In this document: positions 6,461-12,694 of the stretch, one piece after another | Layout of the letters: each line of letters starts with the position of its first letter | How positions within the stretch are numbered: the stretch's first letter is position 1 | Notes under the pieces: generated by a model | Database searches by the model: none | What the model was told of the DNA's origin: nothing | What the model saw: only the letters and a program-made list of their open reading frames with translations | Made by a program: the position numbers and the translations under genes | Assembly: GCA_026770585.1 (NCBI GenBank) | Contig: MU646594.1 | Coordinates: 7,235-20,108 of the forward strand | Length of the DNA: 12,874 nucleotides | Direction of reading: 5' to 3' | DNA from: Baffinella frigidus | Lineage: Eukaryota; Cryptophyceae; Cryptomonadales; Baffinellaceae

Positions 6461-6656
6461 TCGCACCGAAATTCGACCGCCGGTTGTTCTTCGCCTTCAG
6501 GGTTTTCCTCGTCAGCGTATGCTTGCCCATGGCGCCCCCTTGATCCGACCCCTCACAGAGCTGCCCGAGTACACCTAGTACCAGACAGAACACCAAAAGG
6601 CACCTCACACGGCCCCGCATGGGCCTTGGCCTCCTGCCCGTCGCCGTCTCTCCCAA
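6423..6656 (-). CDS. Small ORF with signal-peptide-like N-terminus
   Basis: 77 residues from the first possible start, or 65 from an ATG at 6620 that gives MRGRVRCLLVFCLVLGVLGQ. That segment has the basic start, hydrophobic core and small/polar exit of a secretory signal peptide. After it comes a basic stretch (MGKHTLTRKTLKAKNNRRS) and a short tail ending at a TAG. Third positions after the signal segment are mostly G or C, as in the gene fragment downstream on the same strand. The 64-bp repeat at 6822-6885 lies about 165-200 bp upstream. It may be a first exon rather than a whole gene. Product unknown; a chance signal-like ORF is the main alternative. Confidence 0.4.
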   Translation of the reverse strand: MGETATGRRPRPMRGRVRCLLVFCLVLGVLGQLCEGSDQGGAMGKHTLTRKTLKAKNNRRSNFGARIVSTSVLCLMC

Positions 6657-6660
6657 CCGC

Positions 6661-6821
6661 CTGAGGATTCAATTCGCTCTCAAAATAAAAGTCTTAAAAG
6701 ACTTCCAGCCAATGGCTCCAACTTTTCTGGTACAAATTTGTACCAGCTCCGGGACATGACACATTTTAGAGGCATTATAGTAAATGGCTCCAAGTCAGTC
6801 CGTCCTATACAGTTACCTATG
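6661..6821. other. Non-coding stretch with GGTACAAATTTGTACC palindrome
   Basis: No gene is seen. A 16-bp palindrome (6729-6744) and a repeated ATGGCTCCAA (6712 and 6785) are present. CGTCCTATACAGTT (6801-6814) recurs inverted at 9777-9790 beside another GGTACAAATTTG, so this stretch is probably part of a diverged dispersed element. Confidence 0.5.
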
Positions 6822-6885
6822 TTTTTTTCGGGGGTCGAGGCTCACAACCTTGGGACGTGTTCATAACCTTTATCCTAATTACCCG
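6822..6885. repeat. 64-bp exact direct repeat, copy 2
   Basis: Exact copy of 6068-6131, 754 bp away in the same orientation. Just beyond the first copy stands CAAGGGGATCTGA and just beyond the second its inverse TCAGATCCCCTTG (6904-6916), so the flanks are related but inverted. Confidence 0.93.
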
Positions 6886-6988
6886 GATATTTTTCATAGG
6901 TATCAGATCCCCTTGTATTTTTCTAAGCTCGCCTCAATTCTGTGCCGTGCATTTCACTTTCGAATAAAGTCAATAAGTGTCAATAAGT

Positions 6989-7066
6989 GATGGCAAGGAA
7001 AAATACTACAGAAATGCTTTAATATTACTAATAAGAACGAATTGTGTAGTAATTTTCCTTGCCATC
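6989..7066. mobile_element. 78-bp foldback element, relative of 1466-1613
   Basis: 22-base arms (6989-7010 and 7045-7066, GATGGCAAGGAAAA then ATACTACA) match at 21 positions around a 34-base loop. On the minus strand the loop and inner arm (TTAGTAATATTAAAGCA then CTGTAGTA) align with the loop of the 1466-1613 element (ATAGTAATATCAAAGCA then GTGTAGTA). The outer arms differ between the two. GTCAATAAGT is doubled just upstream (6969-6988). Confidence 0.7.
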
Positions 7067-7142
7067 AAACTAAAGAAAAATAGGTTTCCCCGGATAAACC
7101 TTGGATTACACCGGGGCCGCCCTCACTTTTTTGTTTTAACTC

Positions 7143-8000
7143 AAACACCCCAAGAGAACCACCCTTTATCCCCTCTTCACGAGCCTCTGCACTGGAGAGC
7201 TAAACGCGATCCGAAAGCAAAAGTGCTTTCTTTGCAGTCCTTTGTACGGAAGGGCGTGTCGTTGGCATATGTTGGGAGCATTTAAAACTTAAAGGACCTA
7301 AAGGACCTCTATTCATTAGATCACTTTGCTCTATTATCCCCTCTTCACGAGCGTCTGCACTGGAGAGCTCAACGCGATCCGAAAGCAAAAATGCTTTCTC
7401 TGCAGTCCTTTCTACGGAAGGGCGTGTCGTTGGCATATGTTGGGAGCATTTAAAACTTAAAGGACCTAAAGGACCTCTATTCATTAGATCACTTTGCTCT
7501 ATTATCCCCTCTTCACGAGCGTCTGCACTGGAGAGCTCAACGCGATCCGAAAGCAAAAATGCTTTCTCTGCAGATCTTTTCTACGAAAAGGCGTGTCGTT
7601 GGGCCATGCTGGCAGCATTTAAAACCTAAAGGACCTAAAGGACCTAAAGGACCTAAAGGACCTAAAGTCCGGGGAAACCTATTTTTGAGATCCGAAATCA
7701 ACGAGATCCCCTTGTATTTTTCTTTCCGAAAGCAAAAGTGCTTTCTCTGCAGTCCTTTCTACGGAAGGGCGTGTCGTTGGCATATGTTGGGAGCATTTAA
7801 AACTTAAAGGACCTAAAGGACCTCTATTCATTAGATCACTTTGCTCTATTATCCCCTCTTCACGAGCGTCTGCACTGGAGAGCTCAACGCGATCCGAAAG
7901 CAAAAATGCTTTCTCTGCAGATCTTTTCTACGAAAAGGCGTGTCGTTGGGCCATGCTGGCAGCATTTAAAACCTAAAGGACCTAAAGGGCCATGACCTAA
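7143..8000 (+). repeat. Tandem cluster of ~150-bp dispersed repeat with 9-bp tail
   Basis: Units start with CCCCTCTTCACGAGC at 7170, 7338, 7506 and 7853. The first two intervals are exactly 168. Between 7676 and 7852 lies a half-unit preceded by foreign sequence. The unit reads CTCTGCACTGGAGAGCT, then ACGCGATCC-GAAAGCA-AAAA-TGCTTTC (hairpin), CTACGGAAGGGCGTGTCGTT, GGCATATGTTGGGAGCATTT, and a tail AAAACCTAAAGGACCTAAAGG. The tail is a 9-bp repeat (AAAGGACCT) that expands to about five copies at 7626-7670. Tandem units also share CTCTATTCATTAGATCAC as a spacer. ORFs here re-read the repeat and are not counted as genes. It is SINE-like in size and tail, but no convincing pol III boxes are seen. 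Confidence 0.9.
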
Positions 8001-8084
8001 AGCCGGTTTTTCGAGCACACACGATTTTCCCTGCGCTAACCCGTCACACTTTGCCGGAAGGCCAATCGGCGGGGACTGACGCAC

Positions 8085-8262
8085 GTGGGTGTTGACGCGC
8101 GTGGGTGCTGGCGTGTGTGACGTGCGTGTGTGATTACGGGGGAGGGTCTTAACGCGCCTGAGTGCTGCTACGCGTGAATGCTAATGCGGGTGTGCGCTGT
8201 TGCGGTGCTAACGCCGGTGGACTGAAGCGGGAGGATGCTAACGTGGGTGGGTGTTAACGCTT
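8085..8262. repeat. Degenerate GTG-rich minisatellite
   Basis: Loose repeats of about 16-19 bp around GTGCTAACGCGGGTG (GCTAACG, GTTAACG, GCTAATG forms) with many CG and TG steps. No ORF is credible. 8263-8457 beyond it is unique AT/C-richer sequence in which I see nothing. Confidence 0.6.
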
Positions 8263-8457
8263 GTCTTAGTGATTTTCTGTTGTTGTTTCTGACGCTTGGA
8301 TTGCCCTGAATTTTGCTGACTTCCGTACGTTAATCCCAACAATACCACATTCACCTCCTTTCATCTTTGGTGGCCATCTTTGATGTCTAACTGATTTCAA
8401 CTCACCCCCCCACACAATCCCTTTCACCTTGTGGGGGATTCGTGATTGAAGCTCTTA

Positions 8458-8698
8458 AACATGAGCCTCAAAGGAGGCTGCCTTGGGTTCGGTGCGTGTA
8501 AGTGAGCATTGGAGCGATGTCGCATACCTTCACCCACCCCAAGAGAGCCACCCTCTATCCCCTCCTCACGAGCCTCTGCACTGGAAAGCTAAACGCGATC
8601 CGAAAGCAAAAATGCTTTCTCTGCAGTCCTTTCTACGGAAGGGCGTGCCGTTGGCATATGTTGGGAGCATTTTAAAACCTAAAGGACCTAAAGGACCT
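8458..8698 (+). repeat. Dispersed ~150-bp repeat with longer 5' head
   Basis: This copy has the CTCTGCACTGGA...GGACCTAAAGG body and an upstream head (ATGAGCCTCAAAGGAGGCTG, then TTGGGTTCGGTGCGTG) also present before the copy at 9618 (ATGAGCCTCATAAAGGCTG, TTGGGTTCGGTGCGTG). The full unit may therefore be about 240 bp, starting with this head. GGTTCGGTGC vaguely resembles a pol III B box, which is only suggestive. Confidence 0.75.
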
Positions 8699-8750
8699 GA
8701 GCCGCCTGATCCAAATAACCTGTCCAAAACGACATCTCAAGCCTGAGATT

Positions 8751-8885
8751 TTTCGATTTTTTTTTTCAGGTTCCAGGTGGGGGGGAGGGGGGGGGAGGGT
8801 CCGTTCAGGTGCGGGGAGTGGGGGGGCGCCATGCGGTGCACCGTGGGCTGAAAAAAAATGGGGGGGAATTTTTTTGAAAAAAATT
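8751..8885. other. Homopolymer-rich stretch with G-quadruplex potential
   Basis: Long T, G and A runs: T10, then AGGTGGGGGGGAGGGGGG-like runs around 8778-8800, another G7 at 8821-8827, A8 and G7 near 8851-8865. The clustered G runs could form quadruplexes. No gene. 8899-8933 beyond it is a hairpin with 13-bp arms (one mismatch), and GCCAGTTAGAATTTT occurs twice (8954 and 8999). Confidence 0.6.
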
Positions 8886-9084
8886 GTAAAGCAAAAAGAC
8901 TTGAAATTGTAGGGGGCCCTTACAATTTTAAGTGTTTTTCAAAATCATTTCCGGCCAGTTAGAATTTTGGGCCTAAGGGAAATCCTAAGGATCTTCTGCC
9001 AGTTAGAATTTTTGAGGTTTCGTTATTGCAGATCAGCCCGCTCAAAAAAACGGCTCTAAAACCTACAGGACCATATATTAGACA

Positions 9085-9310
9085 CGAGCCTCTGCACTGG
9101 AGAGCTAAACGCGATCCGAAGGCAAAAATGTTTTCTCTGCGTATCCTTTCTACGGAAGGGCGTGGCGTTGGCATATGTTGGGCGAAATTAAAACCTAAAG
9201 GACCTAAAAGGATCCGAAAGCAAAAATGCTTTCTCTGCAGTCCTTTCAACGGAAGAGCGTGTCGTTGGCATACGTTGGGAGCATTTAAAACTTGAAAGAC
9301 CTGAAGGAGC
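9085..9310 (+). repeat. Two fused copies of the ~150-bp dispersed repeat
   Basis: One copy runs from GAGCCTCTGCACTGG to AAAACCTAAAGGACC (9085-9205). A second, lacking its head, starts abruptly at GATCCGAAAGCA (9210) and ends near 9310 in a degenerate tail (AAAACTTGAAAGACCTGAAGG). A further very diverged copy may follow at 9330-9420 (GATCCGAAAGGAAGCATG, then ATGTTGGGAGCTC and AACCTAAAGGACC). Confidence 0.85.
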
Positions 9311-9544
9311 TCCATGAGGGGGGCCTGAATGTGATCCGAAAGGAAGCATGGCGTTTTTGCAGAACAAGTTCCAGTGTCCGGCTATGTTGGGAGCTCGAAG
9401 AACCTAAAGGACCTAAAGAACTTCTGCCCCTCCCGCCCGTGGTTGGATTCGTGGCAGGACGCCATGTCGGCCAACACCGTCAATGTCAAAGGGGCTTGAT
9501 AACCTGAGGGTAGCATCTGGCCATACTTGATCTGGCATAGGGTA

Positions 9545-9773
9545 CCATGAGCCTCATAAAGGCTGAGTTGGGTTCGGTGCGTGGGCGAGCGCGTTCCCAC
9601 TTGGGACTTCTCCAAGACCCCAAGAGAGTCACCCTTTATCCCCTCTTCACGATCCTCTGCACTGGAAAGCTAAACGCGACCCGAAAGCAAAAATGCTTTC
9701 TCTGCAGTCCTTTCTACGGAAGGGCGTGTCGTTGGCGTATGTTGGGAGAAAATAAAGCCTAAATGACCTAAAG
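9545..9773 (+). repeat. Dispersed ~150-bp repeat with head
   Basis: Head (ATGAGCCTCATAAAGGCTG and TTGGGTTCGGTGCGTG), then CCCCAAGAGAGTCACCC and the body ending AATAAAGCCTAAATGACCTA. 9311-9544 before it holds only a possible very diverged body copy and otherwise no gene. Confidence 0.8.
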
Positions 9774-9848
9774 GGAACTGTATAGGACGGCCATTTGTTG
9801 TTTTCGTGGTACAAATTTGGTTCAGGGATTTGCATCGCCAGGCAGGTC

Positions 9849-10012
9849 AAACACCCCACGAGAATCACCCTTCATCCCCTCAGCACGAGCCTCTGCACTG
9901 GAGAGCTCAGTGCGATCCGAAAGCAACAATGCTTTCTCTGCAGTCCTTTCTACAGAAGGGCGTGTCGTTGGGTTATGTTGGGCGAAATTAAAATCTGAAG
10001 GACCTAAAGGTC
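9849..10012 (+). repeat. Dispersed ~150-bp repeat
   Basis: Begins CACCCCACGAGAATCACCC, contains CTCTGCACTGGAGAGCT and GAAAGCAACAATGCTTTC, and ends AAATCTGAAGGACCTAAAGG. An open frame starting inside this copy continues into the unique sequence after 10013. Confidence 0.85.
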
Positions 10013-10287
10013 AAACGGTTTTCTGGATTCCCGGAGCGTGCGATGAAAGATCTGAAGACAAACATTCTCATTTTTTCGATCGGACATCGCACGGTTCCGT
10101 AATCTATTCAGATGTGTTCCCTCTAGGGAGACCATCAAAACCCGTGCAGGGGGACCTCAAAGATCGAACGGCTCCAATTCTGATAGACGAGCTAATAAGG
10201 CACAGGTTACGAGGCTCAAAGGAACCGCTTAAGATAAGCAACTTAAGAGGATTTCCGGAAAAGATCAACTTTAGGAAATCAAGTTAG
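10013..10287 (+). CDS. Weak protein-like ORF remnant
   Basis: The frame is open from inside the preceding dispersed repeat (first possible start 9817) and ends at TAG 10285-10287. The unique part reads VIYSDVFPLGRPSKPVQGDL, then KDRTAPILIDELIRHRLRG and KEPLKISNLRGFPEKI, which is more protein-like than the surrounding repeats. There is no start of its own, no recognisable domain and no neighbour in the same frame. It could be the tail of an exon joined to a repeat, or chance. Confidence 0.25.
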
Positions 10288-10309
10288 GAAAGTTGACTGA
10301 AGTAAAAGG

Positions 10310-10490
10310 GAGGCGACGGTTTAAGATTTCACGTTTAGGGGTTGAGGTTTACTGTCCAGTGTTTTGTGTTTAAAAGAAGGTTTGGGGTTCAAGTTTTAGG
10401 GGCTCAGGGTTCAGGGTTTGGTGTTTCGGATTAAGGGTTGAGTTGAGGGTTTGGCATCGTGTGTTTTGGGTTCCGAAATCAGGCAAGCGT
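10310..10490 (+). repeat. Degenerate telomere-like tract
   Basis: Scattered GTTTAGGG, GGTTCAGGG and GGGTTGAG units with long decayed spans between. Much more eroded than 3293-3632. No gene. Confidence 0.6.
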
Positions 10491-10505
10491 CCCGGGACCC
10501 TCCTC

Positions 10506-10602
10506 GCTAGATTTTTGAACGGTGTCACCAAAAGTCAATTCCCCGGAAGGAATAAGGGGAAACAGGTTGACTTTTGGAGTAATTGAACGCCACAATGGCG
10601 TT
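10506..10602 (-). repeat. Diverged member or core of the small-hairpin element family
   Basis: CACCAAAAGTCAATTCCCCG-GAAGG and GGTTGACTTTTGG match, inverted, the 2127-2182 core and more weakly those of the 2853-3012 and 3693-3821 elements. A hairpin AACGCCA-CAA-TGGCGTT follows (10586-10602), and CTAG stands at 10507. Directly beyond is the tail of a dispersed repeat (AAAACCTAAAGGACCTAAAGG). Confidence 0.55.
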
Positions 10603-10661
10603 AAAACCTAAAGGACCTAAAGGGCGTTCCCAAAGGGAGCTGCCCCCTCCAGCAGTCTGGC

Positions 10662-10895
10662 GTGGCTGATGTCACCTCTGATATTCTGGATGACCGGAGT
10701 GACGTTACCACTGGCACGTCCGCTAGAAGAAGATATACGGTCCTACACGGGAATGTATCCCCAGAGATATCCACTGTTACTAAAGTTAACGGAGGTTCCA
10801 CTTTTGCTTTGAGACGTCTCAAAGCAAAGAAAAGTCGGCTCTCGACTTTTGTCTTGGATAAGAGGAAGGCCACGGGACTGTATCCCCAGCGATAG
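10662..10895 (+). CDS. Possible coding fragment with internal palindrome
   Basis: The frame is open before 10662 (only a GTG is available there) and reads DVTSDILDDRSDVTTGTSAR, then RRYTVLHGNVSPEISTVTKV, ending in a basic stretch and a TAG at 10895. Composition is balanced and protein-like, unlike nearby repeats. A perfect 26-bp palindrome (10803-10828) and a hairpin (10830-10850) lie inside the ORF and encode its basic part, so the palindromes may be inserted elements read through by chance. Not recognised; it could be a retroelement remnant or noise. Confidence 0.3.
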   Translation: MADVTSDILDDRSDVTTGTSARRRYTVLHGNVSPEISTVTKVNGGSTFALRRLKAKKSRLSTFVLDKRKATGLYPQR

Positions 10896-10940
10896 AGCGG
10901 TTTTCACAACTGTGCTTTAGTGTTCAGGGGTTCAGGATGT

Positions 10941-11038
10941 GCAGTTTAGGGTTTAGGGTTTAGGGTTTAGGGTTGAGGGGTTTGGGTGGAGGGTGGAGGG
11001 TGGAGGTTGAAAGGTGGAAGGTAGAAAGTAGAGGGTGG
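10941..11038 (+). repeat. Telomere-like tract grading into a GGTGGAG heptamer
   Basis: Four GTTTAGG units (10945-10973) are followed by GAGGGGTTTGGGTGGAGGGTGGAG-type units, another 7-bp repeat (GGTGGAG three times), and then decayed GGTGGAAGGTAGAAAG. Confidence 0.85.
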
Positions 11039-11105
11039 TCCTTTAGGTCCTTTAGGTTTTAGTTTCTCCCAACGTATGCCAACGCCACGCCCTTCCGTAG
11101 AAAGG
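11039..11105 (-). repeat. Inverted 3' part of the ~150-bp dispersed repeat
   Basis: The only minus-orientation copy: GGTCCTTTAGGTCCTTTAGG, then CCCAACGTATGCCAACGCC and CCTTCCGTAGAAAGG, the reverse complement of body end plus 9-bp tail. It begins exactly with the tail and lacks the head half. Confidence 0.88.
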
Positions 11106-11109
11106 GGGG

Positions 11110-11226
11110 TTTGAGGTGCAGATTGTTTAAGGTTCAGGGTTTAGGGTTGAGGGTTGAGGGGTTGGGTTTCAAGGCAGATTTTATGGTTCAGGGTTGATGG
11201 CTTAGGGGTAGGGTTTAGGATTTAGG
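11110..11226 (+). repeat. Degenerate telomere-like heptamers
   Basis: GGTTCAGGGTTTAGGGTTGAG and later GGTTCAGGGTTGATGGCTTAG, mixing the GGG and ATGG variants seen in separate tracts elsewhere. Confidence 0.7.
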
Positions 11227-11227
11227 G

Positions 11228-11412
11228 CGGCTCCAGCAGTTTCTTGGACAGGCGCCTATCAATCCCCGCGCTTGGTGCCCACCGAGAGCAAAGGAGGTGA
11301 TTTCGTGGAGCAAAAGTTCACGCAAGACTTGTCAGACTCTCGGGGGGGCCCTGTAGAAGGGGGGGGCCTACTCTTCATATGGCATTCTGGGGACCCCCAC
11401 AACCTTAAGTAG
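11228..11412 (+). pseudogene. Possible 3' coding fragment
   Basis: With no start codon, one frame reads TGAYQSPRLVPTESKGGD, then FVEQKFTQDLSDSRGG and LLFIWHSGDPHNLK, to TAG 11410-11412. The upstream end fades into telomere-like sequence. The polarity pattern is protein-like, but two G runs (G7 at 11342, G7 at 11360) lie within it. No family recognised. It may be an exon remnant left next to telomere repeats. Confidence 0.25.
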
Positions 11413-11441
11413 CACGTTTTGTTTGGCGGAAACGTCCCAAC

Positions 11442-11581
11442 ATGGAGGAGGGAGGGCCATCCCATGGAGGTCGAAACACATATAATAATAATAAAAACAA
11501 TGCGCCCGAGGAGTCTCCGCCGCCCTCGCCCTCGTCAGAGGGCACCATCGTCTGCATTCGTCCATCCTTCAGGTCCTTGAT
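11442..11581 (+). pseudogene. Short ORF interrupted by a transposon-like element
   Basis: An ATG at 11442 starts EEGGPSHGGRNTYNNNKNNA, then PEESPPPSPSSEGTIVCIRP and SFRSL. It is a low-complexity, Asn- and Ser/Pro-rich start of the type common at disordered N-termini. At 11581-11582 the frame enters the inverted-repeat element. TTGA stands at 11577-11580 and again at 11778-11781, just past the element, and may be a target duplication. Across that site the same frame meets a stop within four codons, so if this was a gene it was already broken or spliced. Function unknown. Confidence 0.3.
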
Positions 11582-11776
11582 TCCACCCTGGAGGCAGGGT
11601 GGGGGTATTTTGAGCATTCTTAAGTCAACTCCCCTTGAAAAGGACTGAGCCCTCAGTCCCCCGTGATGAATGGATCTGGTACAAAACGGTCTTATAAGTA
11701 TTTTAGTGGTACAAATCCTGTCAACTTTTGCGATAAAGGGTTATTCGGGATTGGCCGCAAGTCCCCTCCAGGGTGG
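11582..11776 (-). mobile_element. ~195-bp CCACCCTGG-ended element, copy 2 (inverted)
   Basis: The reverse complement aligns with 4486-4681 through most of its length: the ends, TTATCGCAAAAGTTGACA, CCAGATCCATTCATCACGGG and GGGGAGTTGACTTAAGAATG. At the position of the other copy's CGCCAC/GTGGCG hairpin it has a different hairpin (GGACTGAG/CTCAGTCC in element orientation). Possible TTGA target duplication, with element ends then offset by one or two bases. Confidence 0.85.
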
Positions 11777-11796
11777 GTTGAAGATCCTTTAGAAGA

Positions 11797-11991
11797 TTGT
11801 GGCACAGACTGTTTTCTCTTTGGTGCTTTGGTGCTTTTCTTTACACTCACATCGAAGGCCACGCCCACCTCACTCTTGAGGAGTTGGGAACGATCTATCG
11901 TATACGGGTGAGCTCCCCGACCCACCTACGAGCTCGTATGCAGGTTTGGCCGAGCCCCTTTCTCGTGGGTCTCTGTTTTTTGGCAAAATGA
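11797..11991 (+). CDS. Weak protein-like ORF after the element
   Basis: One frame reads HIEGHAHLTLEELGTIYRIR and on to FLVGLCFLAK before a stop at 11989-11991. A GTGAGC at 11908 could be a 5' splice site after IYRI. An overlapping frame (DCGTDCFLFGALVLFFTL) is also open and hydrophobic. Nothing decides between them and no family is recognised. Confidence 0.2.
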   Translation: MWHRLFSLWCFGAFLYTHIEGHAHLTLEELGTIYRIRVSSPTHLRARMQVWPSPFLVGLCFLAK

Positions 11992-12029
11992 CCTTTTGTT
12001 TGTTTTTTTTATCCCAAAAACACAAACAT

Positions 12030-12268
12030 AATGGTTTCTTCCCGAGTTGGGAGCGGTTCTACAGCTGCCAACTCGGGAAGAAACCATTTCTTCCCGATTG
12101 ACTTTACAAGTGTTTTTATCTGGATTTTTGCGCCGCAGGCTACCCGATTTCGGGCGACATCTCGTACAATTGCCCGAGAAACGTAAAACCTGCAATCGAA
12201 AGTCAATCTGTTCGAAGAAAGAATATTCGGCCGCGGTAAAATCACTTGTAAAGTCAATCGGGGAAGAA
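12030..12268. mobile_element. Nested foldback elements with TTCTTCCCGA ends
   Basis: Two foldbacks lie end to end. The first has perfect 21-base arms (12030-12050, 12068-12088; AATGGTTTCTTCCCGAGTTGG-type) and a 17-base loop. The second shares its first base with the last arm: arms TTCTTCCCGATTGACTTTAC-AAGTG at 12088-12112 and the inverse at 12243-12268 (one extra G). Both arm sets contain TTCTTCCCGA. There is no coding capacity and no target duplication is visible. Confidence 0.75.
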
Positions 12269-12303
12269 TGCGCGTTAGATGCCCGGTCAAATGCTCAACT
12301 CGT

Positions 12304-12412
12304 AACCCTTTATTACCGGTAGGTGGGCTTTGGTGCTTTGGTTTTATCGCAAAAGTTGACATGTTTTGCACCACTCAATACTTCTCACACCTTTTTGTGC
12401 ACTGGTGCAAGA
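12304..12412 (+). mobile_element. Diverged fragment of the CCACCCTGG-ended element family
   Basis: AACCCTTTAT, a ~30-base insertion (GGTAGGTGGGCTTTGGTGC...), then TATCGCAAAAGTTGACATG and a diverged GCACCACT...CCTTTTTGTGCAC correspond to the first half of 4486-4681. The terminal inverted repeats are missing. TTTGGTGCTTTGGT also occurs at 11819-11832. Confidence 0.6.
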
Positions 12413-12506
12413 AGATGTGTCCTTTGCTATCACGAACAGCCATAAAGTGGAGGCACGCCGTCGTAAGGGCCTTTCAAGGCGAGGCAAGCCACTGGAGGAG
12501 GACCTA

Positions 12507-12683
12507 CAGTGGATGTAGGCTTAATGTAGCACGACCGGGCGGAGATTCTGATGCTACATTAAGCCCTGTGCTACATTAGGGCATTGGTAGCCCTAAGGAT
12601 TTTGCCCTTCGGGACCTTGCCCGCCGTGCTACACTAGGGCCCGTGCTACATTAAGCATATGCTATATTAGCCTACATCCACTG
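12507..12683. mobile_element. 177-bp Tc1/mariner-like miniature element
   Basis: Ends are CAGTGGATGTAGGC (12507) and its perfect inverse (to 12683), flanked by TA on both sides (12505-12506, 12684-12685). A TA target and CAGTG ends are typical of Tc1/mariner elements (family knowledge). Inside, TGCTACATTAG-type units recur about five times in both orientations (12523-12533 inverse, 12551, 12571, 12628, 12641, 12659). There is no transposase. Confidence 0.78.
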
Positions 12684-12694
12684 TACCGTATTTT

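Noticed and set aside
7170-7860. CRISPR-like regular spacing of repeats
   Set aside because: Units are 168 bp with no short repeat/unique spacer alternation, and the context is eukaryotic.
8487-8496. GGTTCGGTGC as a tRNA or pol III B box
   Set aside because: No matching A box or cloverleaf could be formed around it; kept only as a weak hint for the dispersed repeat.
7200-9998. Recurring plus-strand peptide starting LHWRAKRDPKAK and its minus-strand counterpart
   Set aside because: It occurs because the dispersed repeat is nearly identical between copies. It is frame-broken in several copies, two other frames are equally open, and it ends in the simple tail.
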